A stretch of 64,000 bases of DNA, taken from positions 272,001 through 336,000 of the forward strand of contig NZ_RQHK01000002.1 of the NCBI RefSeq assembly GCF_004770475.1, in the 5' to 3' direction. A program made the translations under genes and the position numbers. The stretch is from Leptospira mtsangambouensis (lineage in GTDB: Bacteria; Spirochaetota; Leptospiria; Leptospirales; Leptospiraceae). Under the pieces are notes generated by a model. That model was given only the letters and a program-made list of their open reading frames with translations, was not told the DNA's origin and searched no databases. Positions 35,693 through 44,213 of this stretch are shown here, piece after piece (position 1 is the first letter of the stretch; every line of letters starts with the position of its first letter).

Positions 35693-37029
35693 ATTGCTTT
35701 TGAGAACACAGGTTTTGTCGGTTGGCTCAGTTGCAATTTTTCATCAAAAGCCATAGCAACAATTCGTAAAAATGGTTTGCCCTGCTCGGTAACTGTAAGT
35801 GTTTCTCCTTGCCAATGGACTAAATGGTCTGATTCCATTTCTTGTAAAAAGTGGAACACGTGGGATTTCATTTCGTTCGGAACTTTCACTTGCCATGAGG
35901 TCATTAAATCTAAAATTAACTGTTTCCTGGTTTGATCCGACTGGGTTAATTTATGTCCACGAAGGATGGGGATGATTCCATCTAAAATTGATTTACGATA
36001 CTTCATTTCTAATTTCTGGTTTTGGAAAAAAAGATTTGGAGTTTCAGAAATTGAAGATGAACCTAATCCTAACATAACATCTGTTTTTGAATCGCTATAA
36101 CCCATAAAATTTCTATGGAGTTTGTTTGTGTTGAATGCTTTCCATAATTTATCGTGAGGCAAAGCAAAGTGGTCCATTCCGATTTCTCTGTAACCTTCTT
36201 TTTCTAATAACGATCTTCCCATTTCATATAGATCGCGTTTTAATGTAGGTTCAGGAAGATCTTTTTCTGTGAATAATCTTTGTGAGGCTTTTATCCAAGG
36301 AACATGTGCATAGGAATAAAAAGCGATTCTGTCGGGTTTTAGTTCCAATGTTTTTTCTATTGAATATTGCATGGAACTCAGCGTTTGTTTTGGTAAACCA
36401 TAAATTAGGTCAAAGTTGATAGAATCAAATCCAAGGGCTCTAGCTTCTAGGGTGATGTTCTCTGTGAGTTCAAAGGGTTGAATTCTGTTAACTAATCTTT
36501 GGACTTCTGGATCAAAATCCTGAACACCCAAACTAATTCTTCGGAATCCCAACTGTTGCAGAAGTTTGAGTTGGGAAATCCTTGTTCTTCTTGGATCTAC
36601 TTCAATGGAATATTGTGGATCTTCTGCTGGATTTAATTTAGTTAATATAAATTCGATTGTAGATTTTAAGTTGTAATCGGAAAGATAGGTTGGACTTCCT
36701 CCACCTAAATGAAGTTCGCTTAGGTTCTTTCCGTTTAAACTTGAAACTCTATCAGTATAAAGTTGTAATTCGTTTTTTAATGCAGTGACATAGGGTTCTT
36801 CAACCGTATGATTTTTTGTGATTGAAGTATTACATCCACAAAAAGTGCATAATGTTTCGCAAAACGGAATGTGGAGGTAAATTGCTAATTTTGAATCTTT
36901 GGGAGATAAATATGTATCCAATGATTGGATGCATTCATCTAGAGTCGGAGAATCCGTCCAATAAGGAACTGTCGGATAACTCGTGTATCTTGGTGCAGGT
37001 GTATCATATTTTTCGAGTAGGTGTTTCAT
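35689..37029 (-). CDS. hemN: Oxygen-independent coproporphyrinogen III oxidase
   Basis: A 446-residue radical SAM enzyme that decarboxylates coproporphyrinogen III to protoporphyrinogen IX without oxygen. The [4Fe-4S] motif is CETLCTFCGC within YLHIPFCETLCTFCGC (residues ~52-67), followed by LHLGGGSPTYLS and RISLGVQDFDPEVQ; these residues distinguish true HemN from HemW. It overlaps its neighbours by 4 nt on both sides. With FAD-type HemG (oxygen-using), the pathway mixes oxygen-dependent and independent steps. Confidence 0.95.
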   Translation of the reverse strand: MKHLLEKYDTPAPRYTSYPTVPYWTDSPTLDECIQSLDTYLSPKDSKLAIYLHIPFCETLCTFCGCNTSITKNHTVEEPYVTALKNELQLYTDRVSSLNGKNLSELHLGGGSPTYLSDYNLKSTIEFILTKLNPAEDPQYSIEVDPRRTRISQLKLLQQLGFRRISLGVQDFDPEVQRLVNRIQPFELTENITLEARALGFDSINFDLIYGLPKQTLSSMQYSIEKTLELKPDRIAFYSYAHVPWIKASQRLFTEKDLPEPTLKRDLYEMGRSLLEKEGYREIGMDHFALPHDKLWKAFNTNKLHRNFMGYSDSKTDVMLGLGSSSISETPNLFFQNQKLEMKYRKSILDGIIPILRGHKLTQSDQTRKQLILDLMTSWQVKVPNEMKSHVFHFLQEMESDHLVHWQGETLTVTEQGKPFLRIVAMAFDEKLQLSQPTKPVFSKAI

Positions 37030-38069
37030 TTGCTAAATACCTTTCTTGTTTCGTCAATGAGGAGATGGACAGAAGTTTCGGGTGTAAATTGTAAAACCCC
37101 ATGGCCAAGGCCTGCCACCCATCCTTTTCTTTCTTCTGGATCTAGATCTTTGATGGGTAGAAGATACTCTCTAATTTTTTGTTTGAGAGTGGTTGGATCG
37201 GCAAAAAGAAGTTCTTGGTCGAAGTTCCCTTGGATAAATCCTTTCCCTCCAAAAGTTTTTAAAGTCTGTTGGATCGAAAAACGATGGTCCACACCAAAAC
37301 CTGCTAAGTTATTGATTTCATGAATTTGTCTTACTTGTTCTTCTGTAGAGCTTTTTGCATAATAACCAATTTGTTTTGGAAACATTTTTGCAAACTCAGA
37401 AATAGGTTCTGTAACGTAACGATTAAAGTTATAAGGATCTAACATTCCTGCGGCGGTATCGAAAATCATTACAACTTCGGCTCCACCTTGCAATTGTAAT
37501 TCGATATTTTTTTTTAAGAGAGGAAGAAGTGTAGCATAAAATTTATCTACAAAGTTTTGGTTTGTTTTGATAAAGGATAGGTTTCCATCGTGTTTGCCTA
37601 TACTTGCATATGTCATTAGAGTGAAGGGTCCACCAACAAATCCAATAAGAGAAACGTCTTTTGGTAAAACTTCTCTTGTTCGAATGACTGCTTCTTTTTG
37701 AAATCTTAATCCTTCGATTGCTTCTTCTGGAGATTTTAAACGTTTTAAATCATTTTCCGATGTGAGAGAAAATGAAAGTTTAGGGCCTGGGTCATACGTT
37801 AAACCCATGCCGAGTGCTTCTAGAGGGAAAAGAAGATCAGAAAAAAGAATACTGACATCAAAACCAAATTCTTTTACCGGTCCAAGTGCTACCTCTGCAG
37901 CGAGTTCAGGTTGTTTGCATAAATCCATAAAACTATAAGTTTCTTTGAGTTTGCGGTAATGTGAGTGGTATCTACCTGCCTGGCGCATAAACCATATCGG
38001 TGGGACAGTTTGAGGAATTAAGTTTAAAGCATTTCCAAATTTTTCATTTCTGAATGAAGTAGTTATCAT
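37026..38069 (-). CDS. hemE: Uroporphyrinogen decarboxylase
   Basis: A 347-residue cofactor-free enzyme converting uroporphyrinogen III to coproporphyrinogen III. The signature [16 protein letters not shown] (residues ~24-39) with active-site Arg residues, and the Asp of [18 protein letters not shown] text (here [14 protein letters not shown]) are present. [12 protein letters not shown] lies near residue 70. Both flanking genes overlap by 4 nt (hemL upstream, hemN downstream). Uroporphyrinogen III is also the substrate of CobA, so this step competes with sirohaem synthesis. Confidence 0.96.
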   Translation of the reverse strand: MITTSFRNEKFGNALNLIPQTVPPIWFMRQAGRYHSHYRKLKETYSFMDLCKQPELAAEVALGPVKEFGFDVSILFSDLLFPLEALGMGLTYDPGPKLSFSLTSENDLKRLKSPEEAIEGLRFQKEAVIRTREVLPKDVSLIGFVGGPFTLMTYASIGKHDGNLSFIKTNQNFVDKFYATLLPLLKKNIELQLQGGAEVVMIFDTAAGMLDPYNFNRYVTEPISEFAKMFPKQIGYYAKSSTEEQVRQIHEINNLAGFGVDHRFSIQQTLKTFGGKGFIQGNFDQELLFADPTTLKQKIREYLLPIKDLDPEERKGWVAGLGHGVLQFTPETSVHLLIDETRKVFSK

Positions 38070-39349
38070 TTTTTTTCCTGTAGTGCCTGTTTGGTTTTGT
38101 TTAATGTTTCTTCTATTACTTCGTCACTGTGAACTGTAGATAAAAATCCTACTTCATATCCACTTGGCGCAAGATATACACCAGCATTTAGAAGTTTATG
38201 AAAAAAAACTGCGAACTTTGTTTTATGGTCGTTAGGGATGTTGGATATGGTTCTAACAGGATCTTTTGTTTTTCCTTTTAACCAGAATAGGCTTCCAAAT
38301 GTAACTGCTTCCCAGTCTTTTTCCCCTGACTCTTCTAATAATTTCAAAATACCAGAAGTGAGTTTTTTTGTTTTTGATTCTAATTCAGGGTAAGGATTTT
38401 CATTCCAAGCTTTTGTTAAAGTTTTGAGACCAGCTCGCATACCAATAGGATTTGCCGATAAGGTTCCTGCTTGGTAAACCGGACCGCTGGGTGCGACTAA
38501 GTCCATGAGATCTTTTTTACCTGCATACGCACCAACAGGAAAACCTCCGCCGATGATTTTACCGTAACAAACTAAGTCAGGAACAATTCCTGTTAGACCG
38601 GCCATACCTTGAAATGAAACTCGAAACCCTGAGATCACTTCGTCAAACAAAAGTAATGTGCCATATTTGCTTGTAAGTTCTCTACATTTTTTTAAGAATT
38701 CTGTTCTTTGAGGAAGAAGTCCATAGTTAGCTGGAATAGGTTCAATCGCGAGACATGCAATTTCTTTTCCCTGTTCTTGAAAGAGTTTTTCTAATGCATT
38801 TTCATCATCTAACGGTAGTACAAGGGTGTTTTGAATGATTTCAGGACCGATTCCTTTGCTATCACTGGAACTTAGGCCGGCAAGACCGGAACCTGCCTTT
38901 ACAAGTAATTGGTCGAGGTGGCCATGATAACATCCGTCAAATTTTAATATTTTACTTCTACCGGTGGCTGCCCTTGCCACTCGGAGTGCACTCATCACCG
39001 CTTCCGTTCCTGAGTTGACGAAACGAATTTTTTCTGCCCAAGGGATACGGCTTGTCATGAACTCAGCTAGTTCTAAGGAATAAGGTTCGCAGGCACCAAA
39101 TGACCAAGCTTTTTTTACTGTATCTTCCACCACTTCTTGGATTTCTGGATGTCTATGTCCGAAGAGTAGTGGACCAAAACTCAAACAATAGTCTATGTAT
39201 TGTTTTCCTTCGACTGACTTTAAATAGGTGCCATTTGCTTCACTGAAAAAAATAGGAGTGCCTCCAACTGAGGCAAAGGAACGAACAGGGCTATGTACAC
39301 CACCGGGAACAACATTTTTGGAACGAAGAAATAGTTCTTCTGAATTCAT
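38066..39349 (-). CDS. hemL: Glutamate-1-semialdehyde 2,1-aminomutase
   Basis: A 427-residue class III PLP aminotransferase making 5-aminolevulinate from glutamate 1-semialdehyde. Features: [10 protein letters not shown] at the N-terminus, [18 protein letters not shown] (phosphate binding, ~residue 120) and the PLP lysine in [19 protein letters not shown] (~residue 265). The enzyme partners GluTR (HemA), encoded at the head of this operon, in the C5 pathway. Start overlaps hemB by 4 nt (ATGA-type coupling). Confidence 0.96.
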   Translation of the reverse strand: MNSEELFLRSKNVVPGGVHSPVRSFASVGGTPIFFSEANGTYLKSVEGKQYIDYCLSFGPLLFGHRHPEIQEVVEDTVKKAWSFGACEPYSLELAEFMTSRIPWAEKIRFVNSGTEAVMSALRVARAATGRSKILKFDGCYHGHLDQLLVKAGSGLAGLSSSDSKGIGPEIIQNTLVLPLDDENALEKLFQEQGKEIACLAIEPIPANYGLLPQRTEFLKKCRELTSKYGTLLLFDEVISGFRVSFQGMAGLTGIVPDLVCYGKIIGGGFPVGAYAGKKDLMDLVAPSGPVYQAGTLSANPIGMRAGLKTLTKAWNENPYPELESKTKKLTSGILKLLEESGEKDWEAVTFGSLFWLKGKTKDPVRTISNIPNDHKTKFAVFFHKLLNAGVYLAPSGYEVGFLSTVHSDEVIEETLNKTKQALQEKK

Positions 39350-40299
39350 GAATACAACCTTTGTGCAATTCTTGCACCATATGTAATTAAATATGAAGAC
39401 CCGGCTCTTCTAAAGACATCCCAAGTTTCTTTTAATCCATCTTCAAAATTTAAAAATCCTTCATTGGCTAAATATACTAAACTTGCATATTCGCCACTGA
39501 CTTGATAAGCACCTGTAGGAAGGCCTGTTTTTTCTTTGATTGGTCCAATGAGATCAATGGCGGTCATTCCAGGTTTCACCATAAGTAAATCCGCACCTTC
39601 TTCTTTATCGCGAATGGAAGTATGGATCGCCGTATCACGATCACGAACATCCAGTTGGTATCCGCTTCGATCTCCAAATTGTGGAGAAGAATCTGCAGCA
39701 CCACGGAATGGTCCGTAAAAGTTACTTTTGAATTTTGTAGAGTAACTCATGATCGGCACCATCGTATGTCCATTAGCATCCAATATTTTTCTATGTGATC
39801 CCACTCGACCGTCCATCATATCACTCGGTGCAATTCCATCTGCTCCTGCATCAGCATAAATCAATGCAAGATCGGATAAGCGTTTTAATGTTAAATCGAG
39901 ATCGATAGTTCCTGATTTGTGGAAGTGGCAACAATGTCCTGTGGTTGTCACAGAACAGATACAAGTGTCCAACCAGAGAAACATATTTGGAAAAGTTTTT
40001 TTAATGAGACTGATATTGGAATGATAAAAGTCTTTTGGAAAACTGGTGTCCGATTTATCTTTTGGCACCATAAATAATAAAAATTGAGATACTCCTGCTT
40101 TTAAATCGGATTCAATTTGTGTTAAGATGGTTTGGTTCGTATCACGATAAACACCTGGTAATCCTTTGATCGGTTCCTTTTCGGATAGACCTTCCGCAAG
40201 GAAAAGAGGTTGGATCATTTTGTTTACATTTAATGAACCTGTTTCACCTAAGTTTCTTAAGTATTGGCTGGAACGTAAACGAAGTGTTTGTTTTTTCAT
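39346..40299 (-). CDS. hemB: Delta-aminolevulinic acid dehydratase
   Basis: Condenses two 5-aminolevulinate molecules into porphobilinogen. About 317 residues from the ATG at 40299, which overlaps the hemC stop by 4 nt (ATGA); an in-frame codon at 40323 is less likely. A Cys-rich zinc site is present ([16 protein letters not shown], ~residues 120-135), so it is probably the Zn-dependent type. Active-site lysines are in [15 protein letters not shown] and in [11 protein letters not shown]. Normal length for the family. Confidence 0.95.
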   Translation of the reverse strand: MKKQTLRLRSSQYLRNLGETGSLNVNKMIQPLFLAEGLSEKEPIKGLPGVYRDTNQTILTQIESDLKAGVSQFLLFMVPKDKSDTSFPKDFYHSNISLIKKTFPNMFLWLDTCICSVTTTGHCCHFHKSGTIDLDLTLKRLSDLALIYADAGADGIAPSDMMDGRVGSHRKILDANGHTMVPIMSYSTKFKSNFYGPFRGAADSSPQFGDRSGYQLDVRDRDTAIHTSIRDKEEGADLLMVKPGMTAIDLIGPIKEKTGLPTGAYQVSGEYASLVYLANEGFLNFEDGLKETWDVFRRAGSSYLITYGARIAQRLYS

Positions 40300-41849
40300 G
40301 GCTTTATATACCTTTCTACCCAAGAATCAAATGATAAAGATACAAAAACTCTAGTCGATGCTGCGGTTTCACCTATTGTCTGTTTGATTTTTTTAAACGT
40401 TGATCCTGGACCTACAAAATGAATGACATTTAATAATTCGGGAAATCTTTTTGTTATAATATCAAATTCCGAACCACTCCGCCAGTAAGCTGCTTTGATT
40501 TTGGAAATATCAAAAGGAACAGGAATTTCTGGTGCTGAAACAAAGTAGGTAGGGACAACCGGATAAATGCTATTATGTTTGTCCGAGTCAACATGAGTCA
40601 GTTTTACAAATTTTGGACTTCTACCCAAAAGAAAATCAATGTTTGGTGGTTCACTTTCACCTAATCCATCACAGGTCCCATTTACCCAAAATCCCCTAAG
40701 AGCTAAGTCTTTCCAGGTTGAAAGACCAGCAGACCAAAGGATTTGATTTGTTGGGTTGACTGACAAGTCGAGTGGGAATGCATAACCTCGAGATACAAAC
40801 ACATCTACATCTTTCGGAATGGAATATGTTAAGCGTTCCCTTTGTCTTGCAGCCATCTTTGCATTCGGAGGCCAAACTTCATGTCGGTGATAACTTAGAT
40901 CAGGGCTACCTGACAATTCTTTTGTGAGTAATGTTTTACCATCTTCAGTTTCTCCTCTAACAAAAGTAATTTTTCCGTAATCTCTCGTTAAAACAGAAAC
41001 TCCAATTTTTTGATGGCATCCACCACCATACTGTGATAAAATTTTTCTTTCTTCGTTTGCAGTTAATTCGGCGTCGGCATTTGAAATTTCTCTTAGGATC
41101 GCTTCCAAATGTTTATCTTCTTTTCTAATTTCTGCACAAAGCGCACCTTGAGCAGGCGCACTAGGGAAAATAGAAGATGGCATCACCATAAATAGTGAGA
41201 GGTTGATTGTTTCTCTAACTAGTTGTTTTACATCGCTAAGTTCAGGAATTTGGTTATCTTCATCATTGAAACTAAGGATTCTATCTAAAGCAGCTTTCGC
41301 AACGAGGATCCCTCCATTTTCATGTTCCATGTATTTTCGAAGTCTTGTTTGGATATTTCCTCTGACAGATTCGATTTTGACTTGGAAAGTATTAATCGGA
41401 GTTGGGAAGTAAGATTTTACAAAATCACGGATGTGATGTTCTCTCCGCGGCGAAGAAGTAAGGATTGTGATTTCTGTTGGTGCTGAGATCCATTTGTTTC
41501 TTTTGAATAACAAAACATCCCGAACGTCTTCTCTTGGTAAGATGGGCACTAAAAGAGTGTCTTTACGTTCTCTTAAATCCATATCCTTCCAAGAGTGAAT
41601 GACGATATCAATTTTATGATTTAGTAAATCTTCTTGGAGGTCTTTTGTGAAAATTCCCTGTCCGGCAAATTGCCAAAGAGGAGTTTTGAGATCTTTATCG
41701 CCTGCAGATTCTCTAAAAACAGTTTGGAATTCTTTTGTTTTGTTTTTTTGTCGGAGTGCTTTGGTTACGGAAAAAATTTGAATTCGAGAAAGAAGGGAGG
41801 ACCTTCCTCCTATTTTGATGATATCAGACAAGTAAATCTTCCCATCCAT
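40296..41849 (-). CDS. hemC: Porphobilinogen deaminase fused to a uroporphyrinogen III synthase-like domain
   Basis: A 517-residue protein in which residues ~1-305 are HemC (hydroxymethylbilane synthase): IGGRSSLL start, catalytic Asp89 in HSWKDM and the dipyrromethane-binding Cys278 in QYGGGCHQKIG. The remaining ~210 residues have a HemD-like alternating pattern (DVFVSRGYAF, then AYWRSGSEFDII and VHFVGPGSTF) and no separate hemD is found in the cluster, so one protein probably does both steps, giving uroporphyrinogen III. HemD sequences are poorly conserved, so that domain is inferred. It overlaps hemA by 26 bp; a TTG at 41831 with GGGAAG upstream is an alternative start. Confidence 0.92.
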   Translation of the reverse strand: MDGKIYLSDIIKIGGRSSLLSRIQIFSVTKALRQKNKTKEFQTVFRESAGDKDLKTPLWQFAGQGIFTKDLQEDLLNHKIDIVIHSWKDMDLRERKDTLLVPILPREDVRDVLLFKRNKWISAPTEITILTSSPRREHHIRDFVKSYFPTPINTFQVKIESVRGNIQTRLRKYMEHENGGILVAKAALDRILSFNDEDNQIPELSDVKQLVRETINLSLFMVMPSSIFPSAPAQGALCAEIRKEDKHLEAILREISNADAELTANEERKILSQYGGGCHQKIGVSVLTRDYGKITFVRGETEDGKTLLTKELSGSPDLSYHRHEVWPPNAKMAARQRERLTYSIPKDVDVFVSRGYAFPLDLSVNPTNQILWSAGLSTWKDLALRGFWVNGTCDGLGESEPPNIDFLLGRSPKFVKLTHVDSDKHNSIYPVVPTYFVSAPEIPVPFDISKIKAAYWRSGSEFDIITKRFPELLNVIHFVGPGSTFKKIKQTIGETAASTRVFVSLSFDSWVERYIKP

Positions 41850-42696
41850 TCATAATATGTATTTGTTCTTCCTCCCGTTCCCTTGTGAGTTCCGTTAGAA
41901 AAAACTGTAAATCCATTTTAACTGATTGGATTTGTTCGTCCGTTTCTTGGAGATCACTTAAAATTTGTGATAGAGGAATGTAGTTTTTATAATTATGGTT
42001 TTTGATTGCTGTCTCTCTAAAATCTAAAATGAAAGAGGAACTTTCTATCATGAAATCCCAGTTAAACGGTAAAAAACTTGAAGCGATGACAATAGCTTCT
42101 TCTCCCGGCTGGTAATCTTCCCAGTGATGAGTAGTGATTGGAAATTCTTTTTGTAACTCGTTTAATTTTGTTTGGTCTCGACCAATGAGTCTCACTTCTT
42201 TGTCTTTTGAAATGAGATAAGGAAGAATGGATGTCGCAAGTTTTCCAGTCCCAAGTAAGGTAACGGATTTGTGTTTTTGTATATATGACTCAGCTACACT
42301 TCCATAAGTTTGTCTTCCAAGTCCCGTAAGGTATTTGGAACGAATTTGTTTTGTGTGTTCTAAAATTTGGTCTCGTAACCGTAAGAGAGAAAGTGCAAAT
42401 GTAGACTCAGTTACTTTTTCTTCCCGAAAACGATCGCGAAACTGTGCTTGGATTTCTGATTCTCCGAATAATTTCGATCGTAAGCCGGAAACCACTTCGA
42501 GTAAAAATCGGTAAGCTTCAAATCCATGAAAAACTTCGTAACCTTTGTAAAAACGTTCGGATTCAGCAATGGGAAATAGACGACGATCGCCGAATGCAAT
42601 ATTTCTTTGGCATGTTTGCCAAACCTCTAAACCATCATCGTCTAAAGGGTTGCCTACTGGATCATTTGAATGTAATAGAATCAGGTTCGACCACAT
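41824..42696 (-). CDS. hemA: Glutamyl-tRNA reductase, short form
   Basis: Reduces glutamyl-tRNA to glutamate 1-semialdehyde, the committed step of the C5 pathway. The 290 residues show the catalytic Cys29 in VWQTCQRNIAF (family TCNRTE is partly changed), the LFGESEIQAQFRDRF segment and the NADPH loop TLLGTGKLATSILPYL (~residues 145-160). The usual protein is about 410-450 residues; the C-terminal helical dimerisation domain is missing here, as the stop is followed directly by hemC. It is first in the hem operon and is preceded by a HemR-type hem-box and divergent msrB. Confidence 0.88.
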   Translation of the reverse strand: MWSNLILLHSNDPVGNPLDDDGLEVWQTCQRNIAFGDRRLFPIAESERFYKGYEVFHGFEAYRFLLEVVSGLRSKLFGESEIQAQFRDRFREEKVTESTFALSLLRLRDQILEHTKQIRSKYLTGLGRQTYGSVAESYIQKHKSVTLLGTGKLATSILPYLISKDKEVRLIGRDQTKLNELQKEFPITTHHWEDYQPGEEAIVIASSFLPFNWDFMIESSSFILDFRETAIKNHNYKNYIPLSQILSDLQETDEQIQSVKMDLQFFLTELTREREEEQIHIMNGWEDLLV

Positions 42697-42727
42697 AATT
42701 TTATTCTATCAAATACAAAGTTCCAAC

Positions 42728-42743
42728 TGTCACAAGATTGTCA
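42728..42743 (-). promoter_or_regulatory. Direct repeat matching the leptospiral HemR hem-box
   Basis: On the minus strand TGACA-ATCTTG-TGACA is an exact TGACA-N6-TGACA direct repeat, the motif I recall as the hem-box bound by the response regulator HemR upstream of hemA in L. biflexa. It ends 31 bp before the hemA ATG, a suitable place for an activator. The second repeat (plus-strand TGTCA at 42739-42743) coincides with the -35 of msrB, so binding should also affect that gene. Confidence 0.8.
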
Positions 42744-42767
42744 GTCTCTAAAAAAATAAAATATGAT
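42738..42767 (+). promoter_or_regulatory. msrB: Sigma-70 promoter of msrB
   Basis: TTGTCA (42738-42743) and TATGAT (42762-42767) are separated by 18 bp, a good sigma-70 match. The start site would lie near 42774, inside the adjacent dyad, leaving a leader of about 30 nt to the ATG at 42803. Confidence 0.65.
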
Positions 42768-42786
42768 ATTGAAACTTAGTCTCAAT
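42768..42786. promoter_or_regulatory. 19-bp Fur-family-like dyad at the msrB start site
   Basis: ATTGAAACT-T-AGTCTCAAT is a 9-1-9 inverted repeat with one mismatch per arm (8 of 9 paired). Its core has the 7-1-7 layout typical of Fur, PerR and Irr operators. It overlaps the expected msrB transcription start and adjoins the -10 box, a classical repressor position. A peroxide (PerR) regulator would fit msrB; iron or haem control would fit the hem operon. The geometry is seen, the regulator is inferred. Confidence 0.5.
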
Positions 42787-42802
42787 TAATAAGGATTGGT
42801 TT

Positions 42803-43183
42803 ATGAAGAACGAAGAAAATTGGAAAGAAAAACTCACTCCCTTACAATACCAAGTCACTAGAGAAAAAGGCACCGAACGCCCGTTTACTGGTGAATACTA
42901 TGAACATAAAGAACAAGGTACTTATCTTTGTGTTTGTTGTGGTGAAGCGTTGTTTTCTTCGAATGCAAAATATGATTCTGGTAGTGGCTGGCCTAGTTAC
43001 TATGAACCAGTTCGCAAGGAAGCAGTGGCAACCGAGTCAGACCAAAGCCATGGGATGGTGCGAACCGAGATCCATTGTCAAAACTGTGGCGCGCATCTTG
43101 GGCATGTTTTCCCCGATGGGCCAAAGCCAACTGGTTTGCGATATTGTGTAAACTCCGCTTCTTTAAAATTCCAAAAAGAATAG
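42803..43183 (+). CDS. msrB: Peptide-methionine (R)-S-oxide reductase
   Basis: A 126-residue MsrB that reduces methionine-R-sulfoxide in proteins. Two Zn-binding CxxC pairs (CVCCGEALF and [10 protein letters not shown]) and the catalytic Cys in [13 protein letters not shown] are present, along with [20 protein letters not shown] precedes the ATG. It stands alone, divergent from hemA, and shares its regulatory region; a large hairpin follows downstream. Confidence 0.96.
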   Translation: MKNEENWKEKLTPLQYQVTREKGTERPFTGEYYEHKEQGTYLCVCCGEALFSSNAKYDSGSGWPSYYEPVRKEAVATESDQSHGMVRTEIHCQNCGAHLGHVFPDGPKPTGLRYCVNSASLKFQKE

Positions 43184-43261
43184 GTAAAGGTAAAGTGGAT
43201 CGATTTGATTTTTTTTAGGTTATGGATTTTCCTTAGAAAGTTGGTAACTATCGAAATTGTG

Positions 43262-43307
43262 TTACTAAAGAAAGTCGGTATCTTTGGATACTTGCTTTCT
43301 TTGGTAA
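43262..43307. repeat. Two-tier 46-nt hairpin between msrB and a convergent gene
   Basis: TTACTAAAGAAAG (43262-43274) pairs with CTTTCTTTGGTAA (43295-43307) with a single T-G wobble; between them TCG/TTG bulges flank an inner GTATC-TTTG-GATAC stem. There is no T-run in either direction, so it is not a typical intrinsic terminator, though it may end both convergent transcripts or protect the 3' ends. The fold is seen directly in the sequence. Confidence 0.6.
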
Positions 43308-43312
43308 GTCAC

Positions 43313-43759
43313 TTACTCTTTTAACCAGGATACTTCGACACAACCATCAGGTTTTCTGTTCTCGGGTATAACGGCTCGGTCAAAAGCAACTGCTCCAAGG
43401 TTTACGCCGATACGGAGGGCAATTCGTTTCGCTAAATGAGAGTATTGGTTGGCCTCACATCGATTCCCTAAACGGGATTCCAACTTGGATATCTGCAAGA
43501 GTAGGCTTGCGTTTCCTTCTGACTCTTTCATTCCAATCGCATGTTTGAGTTGAATGGCTTTTTTTAGGTCTTCTCTGGCAGAAAGTAGGTCGTTACTTTC
43601 CATTTTGACAATCGCTCTTTCTTCCAGACTCAGGATGAGAGATGGGATGCGAGAAAGCCTCGCACTGCGGAGGATGTCTTCTGGAGATTCATCGAGGAGG
43701 GGATTTGCATGCAAACCAAAAGAAATGATGAATAGTATAGCAATTTGGTATTTGATCAT
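43313..43759 (-). CDS. Exported hypothetical protein, TPR-like
   Basis: A 148-residue protein with a signal peptide (residues ~4-18, AILFIISFGLHANP). The mature part is helical, with SNDLLSAREDLKKAIQLKHAIGMKESEGNASL resembling a single tetratricopeptide-type helix pair. It has two Cys, at RCEANQY and GCVEVSW. No family recognised. It converges on msrB across the 46-nt hairpin and is divergent from rnpB. Confidence 0.65.
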   Translation of the reverse strand: MIKYQIAILFIISFGLHANPLLDESPEDILRSARLSRIPSLILSLEERAIVKMESNDLLSAREDLKKAIQLKHAIGMKESEGNASLLLQISKLESRLGNRCEANQYSHLAKRIALRIGVNLGAVAFDRAVIPENRKPDGCVEVSWLKE

Positions 43760-43860
43760 ACAATTGGTGCCTCACTGACTCCCTTCAAACTCTAATGTGC
43801 ATAATTTGTGCCAATTGGAATAAATACTCATAGACGATATCGAACCTGAGTTTCCAATGA

Positions 43861-44213
43861 AACTGACTCTGGCCGAGCGATCGCCTTTTTCCTTCCTGCC
43901 GGAAGGAAAGGGGAGGAAAGTCCGGACACTAGGGGACAATCGGACCGAGTAACACTTGGGCTTTTGGGTTCTAGAAATGGAATCCAAGGGACGGAAAGTG
44001 CAACAGAAAGTAAACCGCCTATCTTTGGTAGGTAAGGGTGAAACGGTGGGGTAAGAGCCCACCGCTCTATTTGTGAAAATAGAGGCGGGTAAACCCTCCG
44101 ATGTGCAATCTCAAGTAATCAACCGCTACGAGCATGTCCCGCCAGGTTGTGGGTAGAGAGCATCAGATAAATGATCGCATAGAACAGAATCCGGCTTATG
44201 GGCCAGAGTCACC
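43861..44213 (+). ncRNA. rnpB: RNase P RNA
   Basis: The catalytic RNA of RNase P, which cuts tRNA 5' leaders. Universal elements: P1 closing stem TGACTCTGGCC (43864-43874) with GGCCAGAGTCA (44201-44211); the P4 region GGGGAGGAAAGTCCGGAC (43910-43927); AGAAAGTAAACCGCC and GGTAAGGGTGAAACGGTGGG in the P10-P12 area; and ACAGAATCCGGC near the 3' end. A T-run after P1 ends transcription. Its last ~18 nt lie antisense to the end of the NERD-ATPase gene. Confidence 0.95.

Noticed and set aside
41831..41849. TTG at 41831 as the hemC start
   Set aside because: Has a GGGAAG upstream, but the ATG at 41849 is the stronger start codon; kept as an alternative only.
43772..44062. 96-codon open frame on the minus strand
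   Set aside because: It is fully antisense to the 5' half of rnpB, and its sequence is the complement of conserved RNA elements.
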